This document shows positions 23,558 through 33,030 of a stretch of 64,000 nucleotides of DNA, in pieces. The position numbers were made by a program, and so were the translations under genes. Position 1 is the stretch's first letter. Each line of letters begins with the position of its first letter. This DNA comes from Arthrobacter sp. 18067 (lineage in GTDB: Bacteria; Actinomycetota; Actinomycetes; Actinomycetales; Micrococcaceae): assembly GCF_902706295.1 (NCBI RefSeq), contig NZ_CACSJJ010000001.1, positions 434,001 to 498,000 on the forward strand, written 5' to 3'. The notes beneath the pieces are model-generated. The model was given only the letters and a program-made list of their open reading frames with translations, had not been told where the DNA came from and did not search any database.

Positions 23558-25062
23558 CGCAGTGTGAACCATGTGGTTTTGAGCTCTGTGTACTGCTCCA
23601 TCGCCTCCACGCCGCTGTCACGTCCTCCGAAGCCGGACGCACGATGCCCGCCGAACGGCGTCGTGATGTCACCCTCGCTGTACCCATTGATCGCGACGGT
23701 TCCGGCGCGGATTCCACGCGCCATACGGAACGACACGTCAACATCGTGGGACCAGACCGTCGCCGCGAGGCCGTATTCACTGTCGTTCGCTAGCTGAAGT
23801 GCTTCCTCCTCCGTGTCGAAGCCGAGCACCGCCACCACAGGCCCGAAGATCTCCTCCCGGGCGATCGCCATGTCCGGGGTCACCTGGTCGAGGACCGTCG
23901 GCGGATAGAAGTGCCCGCCCGTGCCCTCCAGAACGACCGAGCCCCCTACTCGCACACGGGCTCCTAGCGCCACAGCCTCATCCACGTAGCGTGAAACACG
24001 CTCGAGCGCCGTACGCTCGATCAGCGGGCCCATCTCCGTGCTCCGGTCCATCGGATCACCCAGCCTGATCTTGGAAGCGGCCTGAGCCAGCAGATCTGTG
24101 AGCTCCTCCCTGAGACCGTTCGCGACCAGGACCCGGGAGCCGGCCGTGCAGTTCTGGCCTGCATTGCCGAATGCCGCGCCAGCCAGGTCCTCCGCGATAA
24201 CCGTCAGATCGTCCTTCATGTCCGCCATCACGATCTGGGGACTCTTGCCGCCTAGCTCGAGCACCACGTTCTTCATGTTGCTTTCTGCCGCATACCGGAG
24301 GAACTCGCGACCGACTTGGGTCGAGCCGGTGAAGGCTACCGCGTCGATGAGCGGGTGCATCCCGACGGCCCGGCCGGCCGTCGGCCCGTCACCTGGCACG
24401 ACGTTGAAGACGCCGGGCGGAAACCCCGCCTCGGTGGCGAGCTCGGCGAGGCGCAGTGCACTGAGCGGTGCCTGCTCTGCCGGTTTGGCCACGACACAGT
24501 TGCCGGCTGCCAGTGCCGGTGCGGCCTTAAACGTCAGCATGACCGCCGGGTAGTTCCACGGGACGACGATGCCTACGACTCCGACGGGTTCGCGCGTGAT
24601 GATGCCGAGATGGCCTTCGCTGGTCGGCGAGACCTTGCCGAACACTTTGTCGATCGCCTCCGCGTACCACCGGAAGAGGTGCGCGACCTCGGGTATGTCG
24701 CCCGTCTCGCAGTCCGTAATCGGCTTGCCCGCGTCAATGGCATCCAGTGCCGCCAGTTCCTGGGCATTCTCCTCGACGAGGTCCGCCAGGCGTGTCAGTG
24801 CCGCTCGCCGGACATCGGCGTGAGACCAGGATCCCGCATCGAACGCACGCCGGGCGGCGAGCGCCGCCCGGTCGACGTCCTCTACTCCCCCGTCAGCCAC
24901 CATCGCCAAGAGATGTCCAGTGGAAGGAGCGTAGGTAGGGAATGTCCGCCCGGATTGCGCATCAACGAACTCGCCGTCGATGAAGGCCTGTGTCCGAGTC
25001 ACTGTCGGGACAGGCAAGACATCTACCGTCGCGAGAGAGGTGGAGTTGCTATGTGAGCTCAT
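23554..25062 (-). CDS. NAD(P)-dependent aldehyde dehydrogenase (PuuC-like)
   Basis: 502 residues. Cofactor region VVPWNYPAVMLTFKAAPALAAGNCVVAKPAE, VAFTGSTQVG, catalytic Glu in VLELGGKSPQIV and catalytic Cys in AFGNAGQNCTAGSR, then EEIFGPVVAVLGF. The overall sequence is of the gamma-glutamyl-gamma-aminobutyraldehyde / betaine aldehyde dehydrogenase type. In this operon it would oxidise the aldehyde produced by the flavin amine oxidase or the GMC oxidoreductase. Confidence 0.92.
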   Translation of the reverse strand: MSSHSNSTSLATVDVLPVPTVTRTQAFIDGEFVDAQSGRTFPTYAPSTGHLLAMVADGGVEDVDRAALAARRAFDAGSWSHADVRRAALTRLADLVEENAQELAALDAIDAGKPITDCETGDIPEVAHLFRWYAEAIDKVFGKVSPTSEGHLGIITREPVGVVGIVVPWNYPAVMLTFKAAPALAAGNCVVAKPAEQAPLSALRLAELATEAGFPPGVFNVVPGDGPTAGRAVGMHPLIDAVAFTGSTQVGREFLRYAAESNMKNVVLELGGKSPQIVMADMKDDLTVIAEDLAGAAFGNAGQNCTAGSRVLVANGLREELTDLLAQAASKIRLGDPMDRSTEMGPLIERTALERVSRYVDEAVALGARVRVGGSVVLEGTGGHFYPPTVLDQVTPDMAIAREEIFGPVVAVLGFDTEEEALQLANDSEYGLAATVWSHDVDVSFRMARGIRAGTVAINGYSEGDITTPFGGHRASGFGGRDSGVEAMEQYTELKTTWFTLR

Positions 25063-25144
25063 GAAAGTGGTTCCCCAGTTCGTCTGAATCGAATACGCGG
25101 AAGGCGTTATCGAGGGTTGGTTGGTCGTGTCATAACCTTGGGCG

Positions 25145-25588
25145 TCAGCCCGGGGGCATCGTATAGATCGGGCCGCGAGCCACGACCGGGGCCAGAAGGT
25201 CGTCCCTGAGGTAGAGCTCGACCTCTCCTTGAGCAGGGGGCGCCGGCACCCGGCCCGGATAGCCCAACAGCCTCCACACCGCTCGGCAGGACAGGTAGCG
25301 CCCGACGAGCAGATCGCACACTACGGCGAAACCAGCAGGGTCGATCGCCTCAAGCCCTTCAACATCCGGCTGGACGCCCTTGCCCCACAAGTGGGCGACA
25401 GCATCCACGTAGGCCACGATTGCGGGACGGTTCCGGACCAGCTCTGCCAGTGCCATGTCCAGCACTGCTCCGCTCGGATCGGCCTCCGCTGCTGACGGAA
25501 ATCCGGGGGTCGCCGGCGTGATGATCTCAGCCAGCGAGTGGAGGGTGGCTCGCTGGGCCTCACTAAGCCCTTGGTCGAGGTCGTCCAT
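25145..25588 (-). CDS. Gluconate 2-dehydrogenase subunit 3-like small subunit
   Basis: 147 residues (148 if the GTG at 25591 is used). LSEAQRATLHSLAEIITPATPGFPSA at the start and the LDMALAELVRNRP... / VCDLLVGRYLSCRAVWRLLGYPGR arrangement resemble the small subunit that accompanies membrane-type GMC dehydrogenases. No Tat signal is visible, so the complex may be cytoplasmic. It overlaps the GMC gene by one to four bases and is surely its partner. Confidence 0.7.
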   Translation of the reverse strand: MDDLDQGLSEAQRATLHSLAEIITPATPGFPSAAEADPSGAVLDMALAELVRNRPAIVAYVDAVAHLWGKGVQPDVEGLEAIDPAGFAVVCDLLVGRYLSCRAVWRLLGYPGRVPAPPAQGEVELYLRDDLLAPVVARGPIYTMPPG

Positions 25589-27252
25589 CACGCAATCTCA
25601 CTTTCCATGGTCGCCATCGCGTGGTCCACGATGTGGTGGGCGGTGCGCCGAGCAAATGCGCTGATGGTGTTGGTCGGGCCGACAGTGCCGACCGAGGGGA
25701 AGACGCTTCCATCGACTATGAAGAGGTTCGGCACGTCGTGTGTGCGCCCGTACCCGTCGACGACTGACCTTGTCGGATCAGTGCCCATGCGTGCTGTGCC
25801 GAGAATGTGTCCGGGTTGATCTGGCATCTCGGGATAGCGGAGCACCTGGACTGCACCGGCCGCCTCGAGAGCCTCGGTGGCACGATCCAGGTGAAACTCG
25901 ATGAGGTCCTTGGAGTTTTGGTCCTTGGTGTATTCGATACGTGGCGCCGGGATGCCGTGGGAGTCTGTCAACACCGGATCGAGAGTCACTCGGTTGTTTT
26001 CGTTCGGCAGGTCGCTCGTGCAGATCGACATGAGCACTGATCGGCCGAGGATGTTGCGAACGCCGTCCATCATGCCCGCCCCGGCGCGCGCCCCTCCTGC
26101 CGCCGTCGATAGAGAGTAAGCGGCCACGGGCCCTCCTGCGGCGCTGGTCCCCCAGGACGCCCCGAGGACATGCCCACGCGACGCGTCGGTCTCGCCGAAC
26201 TGGAAGGAGTGCGCTGTGTTGCCCGCCGGCCCGAACCAGCTGGCCAGATTCTGGTCGAACACGCCCACCGCCATGGCGGTGGGGTTCAGCATTAGGCGCC
26301 TCCCGACCAAACCGCTGGAATTGGCCAAGCCGTCCGGAAAACGAGACGACGTCGAAAGCTGGAGCAGCCGGCTGGTGCCGATTCCGTTCGCGGCCATCAC
26401 GAACAAGTCGGCCTTGATGCGATGTTCCCGGCCGTTGTTGTCGAGGAATATGGCGCTGTTGACCAGTCCGTCCTTGTCGACCGTCAGCTCACGAGCCCGG
26501 GCGCCAGTTACCAACGTTGCACCCTGCTTCAGTGAGATAGGCCAGTGCGTGATGTCGACGCTTGCCTTGGAGCCATTGGGGCAGCCCGCTTCACAGACTC
26601 CCAGACGGACACACGGCACCAATCCCTTGGTGTTGGTGTTGGCGATAGCGTTCGACGCCGGCCACCAGTGCCAGCCCTTGGCATTCATGCCCTGGGCGAA
26701 CAGCCTCCCGTAGTCATTGATCGGGTGGGGAGGAAGAGTCGTGCCCCCCGTCACCGGAAAGGCCGTGTCTCCGTGCATCGCGGCGGCGGCGAAGTCCTTA
26801 TCGACCGCATCGTAGTGCGGTGCCAGGTCCTCCCAGGAGATGGGCCAGTCGTCGGCGACCCCGTAGAGGGAACGCAGCTTGAAGTCGCTGGGCATGTATC
26901 GGTGCCAGTACGCACCGAAATGAATGCTGCCGCCTCCAACGGCGTTGTACATGACCGGTGACACATCGCTGTCGGCCAGGTTCAGTGGGTAGTCCTCCGG
27001 CATGGCCCTGACGTTCGAGCTGCTGTGCCAACGCCCGTAGGTCGAGAGCTCATATTCATCTCGCGTTCCGGTGTACTCGTGGGTGTCGATCCATCGGCCC
27101 TGCTCCAAGCAGACCACGTGGAAGCCCATGGCGGTTAGCTCCTTGGTCACGGTTGCTCCGGATGGGCCGGAGCCGATGACAACCACGTCGACTACGTCAT
27201 CTGCCGACGCGGTGAACTCGGTGGCGGGATAGGTACCTCGTGCGATTGTCAA
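25588..27252 (-). CDS. GMC family oxidoreductase (FAD-dependent alcohol/sugar dehydrogenase)
   Basis: 554 residues starting at a TTG (27252) behind AAAGGA; this start overlaps the TetR-fusion stop. FAD motif VVVIGSGPSGATVTKELTAMGFHVVCLEQG, the YNAVGGGSIHFGAYWHRYMPSDF active-site region, a four-cysteine segment CVRLGVCEAGCPNGSKASVD that is usual in the gluconate/2-keto sugar dehydrogenase branch, and the C-terminal GTARMGTDPTRSVVDGYGRTHDVPNLFIVDGSVFPS with the catalytic His region. With its small subunit it would oxidise an alcohol to an aldehyde or ketone and pass electrons to the chain. Confidence 0.9.
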   Translation of the reverse strand: MTIARGTYPATEFTASADDVVDVVVIGSGPSGATVTKELTAMGFHVVCLEQGRWIDTHEYTGTRDEYELSTYGRWHSSSNVRAMPEDYPLNLADSDVSPVMYNAVGGGSIHFGAYWHRYMPSDFKLRSLYGVADDWPISWEDLAPHYDAVDKDFAAAAMHGDTAFPVTGGTTLPPHPINDYGRLFAQGMNAKGWHWWPASNAIANTNTKGLVPCVRLGVCEAGCPNGSKASVDITHWPISLKQGATLVTGARARELTVDKDGLVNSAIFLDNNGREHRIKADLFVMAANGIGTSRLLQLSTSSRFPDGLANSSGLVGRRLMLNPTAMAVGVFDQNLASWFGPAGNTAHSFQFGETDASRGHVLGASWGTSAAGGPVAAYSLSTAAGGARAGAGMMDGVRNILGRSVLMSICTSDLPNENNRVTLDPVLTDSHGIPAPRIEYTKDQNSKDLIEFHLDRATEALEAAGAVQVLRYPEMPDQPGHILGTARMGTDPTRSVVDGYGRTHDVPNLFIVDGSVFPSVGTVGPTNTISAFARRTAHHIVDHAMATMESEIA

Positions 27253-28424
27253 GGTTCATTCCTTTTCGGCGTAGTGAAGGTCAGGGAAGACGGGAAGTCC
27301 TGGAGAGGGGTGTTATGGATAGCCTCGAGCAGCTCCCCGGAATCAATGCCGAGCTCGATGGCCGTGGATTCAGCAACAAGGCGGTAGACGCGCGGGGCCG
27401 GCGAATCGCTGTAAGCGAGCATCACCCGCTCGGCTAGACCATCGATGAGTCCCTGGATACGCATGACCGCGTCATCCACCGTGCCGATGCATCGGAAGAC
27501 CCCGTCATCGACACCGCCTTGGATGATGCCTCGCAGCTGACTGTCCCACTGCAGGCATAGTTCCTCGAGCCGAGCTGCCCAGCGGGCGTCACGGAGTGCG
27601 AGACGCGAGAAGTCCATCCAGACGATCTGGTCCACCCGGTCCGGTGAAGCCACGATCGCGTGCCGCAGGGCGGCGCCAAGGTTCGTAATCGCAGAGCCAT
27701 CCTCGTCGAAACTGCCGCCCTCGAACCAGCCACGCATCGCATTGCTCAGTGCCGCGAACAGCAGCTCGTACTTGGTCTCGAAGTGGTAGTGCACCGTCGC
27801 AGTCGAGACGCCTGCCTGGAGTGCTACATCGCTGACGCGGACCTCGGAGTATCCGCGTGCAACGATGACCTGGACAGTTGCCTCAAGGATCTTGAGCCGG
27901 GTGAGGTCAGTGTCTGTGACACCGTGCGCGGGCCGGGCCCTCCCTTGGCTGTGCCACTGTTGGTCCCAGTCGCGGACGGTGTTGGCTATACGCTCCAGTT
28001 CCCGACGCTCGGCATCACCGGTCGCCGCGACGAGCCGGTCACGCACCCGCTTGGCCCGGGTGTCCGTGATGCCGAGCCGTTGGGCCAAGGCATTGACGTT
28101 CAGGCCAGGGTCCATTTCCAGCGCATGAATGGCGGCGAACCAAACGCGCAACGGCACCCTCGAACGTTCGAAAATAGTGCCGACCCGTGGGAATACGTGA
28201 TGCCCACAACTATCGCAGCTGTAGCAGCTTCGTCCGCGGACCAAGTGAAAGCGGCGGACTCTGTTGCACGATGGGCAATGAGATCGCGAGCCGTCGGGGC
28301 TGTGATGCTCCGACCACAGCCACTGGATACAATCCTCATCCGAGAACGCATCAACTGTGTCGCCCTCAGCGTCTGGACGAATACGGAGAGCGGCCGGCGC
28401 CGCAGCGATGGTCACGCCACCCAC
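27249..28424 (-). CDS. TetR-family regulator fused to an N-terminal transposase zinc-ribbon/HTH
   Basis: 391 residues from a GTG at 28424. Residues about 32-105 are like the N-terminus of IS1595/ISXO2-type transposases: a four-cysteine ribbon (C50, C53, C70, C73) followed by TIFERSRVPLRVWFAAIHAL. Residues 107-135 form the second transposase HTH (LNVNALAQRLGITDTRAKRV). Residues about 175-222 are a TetR HTH (VSDVALQAGVSTATVHYHFETKYELL), and the rest is a TetR ligand domain. The transposase catalytic domain is absent. The frame is unbroken and the gene overlaps both neighbours, so it seems a real fusion product; it probably controls the operon it sits in. Confidence 0.8.
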   Translation of the reverse strand: MGGVTIAAAPAALRIRPDAEGDTVDAFSDEDCIQWLWSEHHSPDGSRSHCPSCNRVRRFHLVRGRSCYSCDSCGHHVFPRVGTIFERSRVPLRVWFAAIHALEMDPGLNVNALAQRLGITDTRAKRVRDRLVAATGDAERRELERIANTVRDWDQQWHSQGRARPAHGVTDTDLTRLKILEATVQVIVARGYSEVRVSDVALQAGVSTATVHYHFETKYELLFAALSNAMRGWFEGGSFDEDGSAITNLGAALRHAIVASPDRVDQIVWMDFSRLALRDARWAARLEELCLQWDSQLRGIIQGGVDDGVFRCIGTVDDAVMRIQGLIDGLAERVMLAYSDSPAPRVYRLVAESTAIELGIDSGELLEAIHNTPLQDFPSSLTFTTPKRNEP

Positions 28425-29992
28425 AGGGACTTGAAGTCGAAGTTGCCGAACGACAAGCCCGTCTTGGAGGCGGTCAGCCCGCCCACCGACTTGCCGGCTG
28501 CATCAATCGATGCCGCAAACTGCGGAATAATGTATCCGCCCTGGTTGTGGTCGATCAGTTGCATCTGATGAGACAGCTCACGGCGGGCGCCCTCATCGGT
28601 CGTTGCGATCGCCTGCTGGTAAAGGCTGTTGTACTTCTCGTCGCTGAAATGAGTCTCGGGGTACGGGGCACCCGGTGTGGTCGTGTAACTGGCCATGGCC
28701 AGGTACGGGGTGTAGTACCACGCGTCGATCGACATGTCCCAGGACAAGAAGTTACTGCCGAAGAAGTCAGTGACGGTGACCTTCTGGATCTCCACCGTCA
28801 CTCCGGCCAGCTTTGCCTGGTCCGCGAAGACCTGGGCCGTCTGGACCGCACCATAGGAGATGTCGCCGACCACAAGAGTGATCTTCAGGTCAGACTGACC
28901 AGCCTGCCGGAGCAGTGATTTCGCTTGGTCAATGTCCTGCTCGCGCTGCGGTATCGATGTGTCATAGTCAGGGTCCCAGAGGCCGAACACGTCGTTGCCG
29001 ACGGTTGCGTTTCCTTCGAAGATGACGCTGTTGAGCTGCGCACGATTCACCACGAGTCGAAGCGCCTGGCGGACACGAACATCGTTGAACGGGGGCTTGT
29101 CACACCGCATGACGATGGGCGTCGAGCCACCACCCTTCGATACGAGCACTTGGCCCGCTGCTCTGGCCACGCCGACGGACGCAGCGGACAGCTGGTTGAC
29201 GAGGTCGACCTGCTGGGCCTGCAACGCGTTGAGCTGTGCAGTCTCGTCGGTGTAGTTGCTGATCACGAGGGAATCGACGTGCGCGGCAGTGTCCCAGTAG
29301 TCGCGATTGGCAGTGAAAACGCTCTGCTGTCCGGGCGTAAACGACTCGAACTTGAACGGACCCGTGCCTACAGGATTATTGGGGTCATAGTCGGTCGGGA
29401 CGATGCCGAGGTAGTAGGCATTCGCGTACAGGGCTTGGTCGAGGATCGAGAAGGGGGTAAAGCACGGCAGCTTGACAGTGAGCTTGTCCACCTTCTGGGC
29501 GTTCTTCATGTCGATCTGGGTCAGGGCCGACGATCCGCCGTAGTGGTTCGACACGACCCGGTTGAGCGTGAACAACACGTCGTCGGCGGTGACCGGCTTG
29601 CCGTTGTGGAACGTCAGTCCGTCCTTGAGCCTGATCGTCCATGACATGGCGTCCTTGGACGGTTCGATCAGGTCTGCCAGAGCTTTGACCCCGTGTGCGT
29701 CGTTATCCATGCCAATCAACGGATTATAGAGCGCACCTCCCCGAGCGAAGTCGATATTGTTGAGGGGCAGGGCAGCGTCCAACGTGTCGGCCGCCCCGCC
29801 TCCGGTGAGGCCGGCACGCAGGGTACCGCCCTTGACGGGCGAGGACGTCGATGTGGTCGTGCCAGCCCCTGCCGAGCTGTCGCAGGCCCCGAGCGCGCTG
29901 GCGACAGCTGCGGCTGCCAGCCCCGTTCCTGCATAGCGAAAGAGAGTGCGTCGGGATAGCCCGGCATTATTTGGGTTATGCGGCTCAATCAT
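28412..29992 (-). CDS. Extracellular solute-binding protein, family 5
   Basis: 526 residues. The N-terminus LSRRTLFRYAGTGLAAAAVASALGAC combines a twin-arginine-like pair with a lipobox (Cys at about 36). Mature domain hallmarks: IRLKDGLTFHNGKPVTADDVLFTLNRV, NPVGTGPFKFESFTPG and FNDVRVRQALRLVVNRAQL. It delivers the substrate to the permeases and the twin ATPase encoded upstream. The gene's end overlaps the start of the TetR-fusion gene by 13 bases. Confidence 0.92.
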   Translation of the reverse strand: MIEPHNPNNAGLSRRTLFRYAGTGLAAAAVASALGACDSSAGAGTTTSTSSPVKGGTLRAGLTGGGAADTLDAALPLNNIDFARGGALYNPLIGMDNDAHGVKALADLIEPSKDAMSWTIRLKDGLTFHNGKPVTADDVLFTLNRVVSNHYGGSSALTQIDMKNAQKVDKLTVKLPCFTPFSILDQALYANAYYLGIVPTDYDPNNPVGTGPFKFESFTPGQQSVFTANRDYWDTAAHVDSLVISNYTDETAQLNALQAQQVDLVNQLSAASVGVARAAGQVLVSKGGGSTPIVMRCDKPPFNDVRVRQALRLVVNRAQLNSVIFEGNATVGNDVFGLWDPDYDTSIPQREQDIDQAKSLLRQAGQSDLKITLVVGDISYGAVQTAQVFADQAKLAGVTVEIQKVTVTDFFGSNFLSWDMSIDAWYYTPYLAMASYTTTPGAPYPETHFSDEKYNSLYQQAIATTDEGARRELSHQMQLIDHNQGGYIIPQFAASIDAAGKSVGGLTASKTGLSFGNFDFKSLWVA

Positions 29993-30118
29993 GAGTGCTC
30001 CATCTCGGGTAGTTCGGGTGCGTGGGTGATATCGGATACGTTTGGCGGTTCAAAGGTGTGGGGATGCCACTACTGGCCTCGGAGCTGTTGTCGCTCGCTA
30101 ACAGTTGGACCGGAGTCT

Positions 30119-32032
30119 TCATCCCAGACCCACCGATCGCACCGGGTCCTCGAAGCTGGGCAGGTGCTCCATCAGCTGCTGCGTGTACACGGCCTGCGGG
30201 TTGTCCAGCACCGAATCCGTCCCGCCTTGCTCAATGATCCGACCGTCTGACATGACGGCCACGTGCTGCGCGATACTCCGGACCAGGGGGAGATTGTGAG
30301 TGATGAAGAGTATGGACAACTCCTGGTCGAGCTGGAGGTCTCGCAGCATTTCGATCACGGACGCCTGCACGGACACATCGAGCGCCGATGTCACTTCGTC
30401 GCAAACGAGCACCTGCGGCTGGACCACGAGGGCTCGCGCGATCGCCACTCGCTGACGCTCGCCGCCCGAGAGCTCATCGGGATATTTGGCCAGGTACGTG
30501 CGCGGCAGCGAGACAGCATCCAGCGTGCTGACGACCCGCTGGTTCCGTTCACGACGGCCTAACTTTGTGAAATGCTCGAGAGGCTGCAGCAACAGCCCAC
30601 CCACCGTCCGGCGGGGGTTCAATGACGCGTAGGGATTCTGAAAGACATACTGCATGCGCTGCAAGGCGTCGCGGGACCGCTGGCTCACACCGGGTGTGAT
30701 CTCTTCATCGCTAAGACGCACCTCACCGGACCACCCTCGATGCAACCCCACCAGGCACCGTGAAAGAGTCGTCTTGCCGGAGCCCGACTCACCGACCAGC
30801 GCCAAGCACTCGTTCTTGCCGATTGACAGGTTGATGTCGTGGAGAACTTTCTTGGTCCCGTAGTGCGCGGACAAATTGGACACCTGCAACACGACGGTCG
30901 AGTCTGCCTCTTCGTGCTGGTCATCCACCGCGTCCAGCACTCGCAGGTCCAGCGCCATTGCCTCGCGCGTGCCGACGCCCGGTGCTACGAGACAGCGAGC
31001 AGAGTGCGAACCATCAGAACCTGCGGGTACCGCCACGAGAACTGGTGAGACATGATGGCATCGGCTTTCACTGATCGAGCAGCGAGGGGCGAAGGCACAT
31101 CCCGGCGACGGATCTCCCAGCTCAGGTCTGACACCCGGCATCGCGCGGAGTCGAGTGCGACGTTCGGCGGAGGGCACTGCGCGCAGCAAACCTCTTGTGT
31201 AGGGGTGCTCCGGCGACCCGAAGACACGCGCGGCCGGTCCCCTCTCCACGATCTTCCCCGCGTAAACCACAGCGACCTGGTCGGCCAGCTCCGCGACGAC
31301 AGCGACGTCGTGACTCACGTAAATGGCCGCGACCCCGTACTTCGAGCACAGCGAGCGGACGGTGTTCAGCACAGTGCGTTGCGTGGTCACGTCAAGGCCC
31401 GTGGTCGGCTCATCCATGACTATCAGGCCGGGACGACAAGCAAATGCCATGGCGATCGCGACGCGTTGCTGCTGCCCGCCCGACAGCTGATGCGGATACG
31501 CCGAGAGTACGTGACGCACTCCGTCGAGGCCAACCTCGCCGAGGATCTCACGGATACGCTCGTCGGCTTCCCGCTTGCTGACGCCGTGGACCGTCAAGAT
31601 CTCGCGGAGTTGCGATCCGATGCGGCGTGCCGGGTTGAGTGCCGTTCCCGGGTCTTGGGGCACGTAGGTCATGGCGCTTCCATATAGTCCTGTCATTTTC
31701 CGTGCAGGAAGCGACGTGAGATCACGCCCGTCCAGGCGTATGGCACCGTGACTGATCTCGAGACCACGCCGGGTGTGGCCGATCATCGCCAGCCCGAGTG
31801 TCGTCTTGCCAGAACCGGACTCACCCACGATGCCGAGGATCTCACCTGCGGCCACCTCGATGCTCACATCATTGACGATCACGACCTTGCTCGACGCGAT
31901 CCGTACGGTGAGGTTCTCAACCGTGACCCTCATGTTGCCTTTCCCCGTCTCAACGGCCCCGCCGTGTCCTTGCTCGTGGACCGGGTCCGTGGTTCCTACC
32001 GATACCGACATGTCCTGCTCCTGCTTGGTCAT
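30119..32032 (-). CDS. Twin ABC transporter ATP-binding protein (DppD-DppF fusion)
   Basis: 637 residues with two complete ATPase domains. Domain 1 (about 30-340) has Walker A GESGSGKTT, LSGGQQQRVAIAMAF, LIVMDEPTTGLD and a C-terminal cysteine cluster typical of DppD. Domain 2 (about 385-637) has a second GESGSGKTT, LSGGERQRVAIARAL and VLVCDEVTSALD. The ATG overlaps the upstream permease stop by four bases. It powers the peptide-type importer. Confidence 0.93.
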   Translation of the reverse strand: MTKQEQDMSVSVGTTDPVHEQGHGGAVETGKGNMRVTVENLTVRIASSKVVIVNDVSIEVAAGEILGIVGESGSGKTTLGLAMIGHTRRGLEISHGAIRLDGRDLTSLPARKMTGLYGSAMTYVPQDPGTALNPARRIGSQLREILTVHGVSKREADERIREILGEVGLDGVRHVLSAYPHQLSGGQQQRVAIAMAFACRPGLIVMDEPTTGLDVTTQRTVLNTVRSLCSKYGVAAIYVSHDVAVVAELADQVAVVYAGKIVERGPAARVFGSPEHPYTRGLLRAVPSAERRTRLRAMPGVRPELGDPSPGCAFAPRCSISESRCHHVSPVLVAVPAGSDGSHSARCLVAPGVGTREAMALDLRVLDAVDDQHEEADSTVVLQVSNLSAHYGTKKVLHDINLSIGKNECLALVGESGSGKTTLSRCLVGLHRGWSGEVRLSDEEITPGVSQRSRDALQRMQYVFQNPYASLNPRRTVGGLLLQPLEHFTKLGRRERNQRVVSTLDAVSLPRTYLAKYPDELSGGERQRVAIARALVVQPQVLVCDEVTSALDVSVQASVIEMLRDLQLDQELSILFITHNLPLVRSIAQHVAVMSDGRIIEQGGTDSVLDNPQAVYTQQLMEHLPSFEDPVRSVGLG

Positions 32033-33030
32033 AGTGTCTTCGTCTCCTTCGAGGGCATAGCCTGATCCTCAGCGGGAAGGACGACGGCAAGAGCGGGCGA
32101 CCCGGCATCGGCCGTGATGCTGGCCCGCACCGTCCGGTCAACTCTGAGCGCCGACCGGGTCACCGCGTCCGCGAAGGTGTTGACACCGATCGCGAAGATG
32201 GCGAGCAGCATGGCCGGCACGAGGATGGCCAACGGATTGATGGCCGCTCCGATCCGATTCTCATTGATCATGTATCCCCAGTTGGCGTCCGGCGGTTGGA
32301 AACCGAATCCCAGGAACGCCAGTCCGGCCATCACGATGATCGAAAAGCTCATACGTAACCCCGACTCCACCATCAGGGGCGTGGTCAGGTTGGGTAGCAC
32401 TTCGCGGAGCATGACCCGCACGGGACTGACTCCGGTGATCGCCACCGCTTTGACATAGTCGCGCTCGGTGACATCCAGTGCTGCTGCTCGGATGACGCGG
32501 GCGACCTGTGGAGCATGAGATGTGCCGACTGCCACGACGAGGAGCCACAGCTGGTTCCCGGCGACCGAGATCAGCAGCAGCGCGAACACCAGCTGGGGGA
32601 AGGCCAGGACAACGTCGACGACTCGCATGATCAGGTTGTCGAGCCAGCCGCCCAAGTACGCAGCTGCGACACCTGCGATGGCGCCCACCACCACGCCGAG
32701 CGCCGTGGCGAGCGTAGCGAGAACGATGATCTGCCATCCTCCGGAGAGGACGCGGCTGAGGACATCGCGTCCCAGCGCGTCCCCGCCGAAGATGGCGTTG
32801 GAGGACGGTCCGGCAAACGCGCCGACTACACCCACCTTGTTGGGCTTCTCTGGCGCAAAAAGGGGTCCTAAGAACGCCACAGCGAGGACCAGGAACGTTA
32901 GGCCGAGCCCGACCATGCCTCGGGTGCTTTGGCATGATCTGCCCAAGACACTCAGCCATTCGAACCTGCGGACCATTGGCACCTCTTCGAGCGCAATGTC
33001 TGCTGCTTGAGGGGATTGGATGGTTGTCAT
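32029..33030 (-). CDS. Peptide-type ABC transporter permease (DppC type)
   Basis: 333 residues. An N-terminal cytoplasmic stretch and helix RGMVGLGLTFLVLAVAFLGPLFAP, the DALGRDVLSRVLSGG segment, and the EAA loop AVAITGVSPVRVMLREVLPNLTTPLMV define a DppC-type permease. It overlaps the preceding permease gene by four bases. Confidence 0.92.
   Translation of the reverse strand: MTTIQSPQAADIALEEVPMVRRFEWLSVLGRSCQSTRGMVGLGLTFLVLAVAFLGPLFAPEKPNKVGVVGAFAGPSSNAIFGGDALGRDVLSRVLSGGWQIIVLATLATALGVVVGAIAGVAAAYLGGWLDNLIMRVVDVVLAFPQLVFALLLISVAGNQLWLLVVAVGTSHAPQVARVIRAAALDVTERDYVKAVAITGVSPVRVMLREVLPNLTTPLMVESGLRMSFSIIVMAGLAFLGFGFQPPDANWGYMINENRIGAAINPLAILVPAMLLAIFAIGVNTFADAVTRSALRVDRTVRASITADAGSPALAVVLPAEDQAMPSKETKTL

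Noticed and set aside
27660..28568. A 302-codon plus-strand open frame opposite the TetR-fusion gene
   Set aside because: The minus-strand frame holds the zinc-ribbon and TetR motifs; the plus-strand reading has none.
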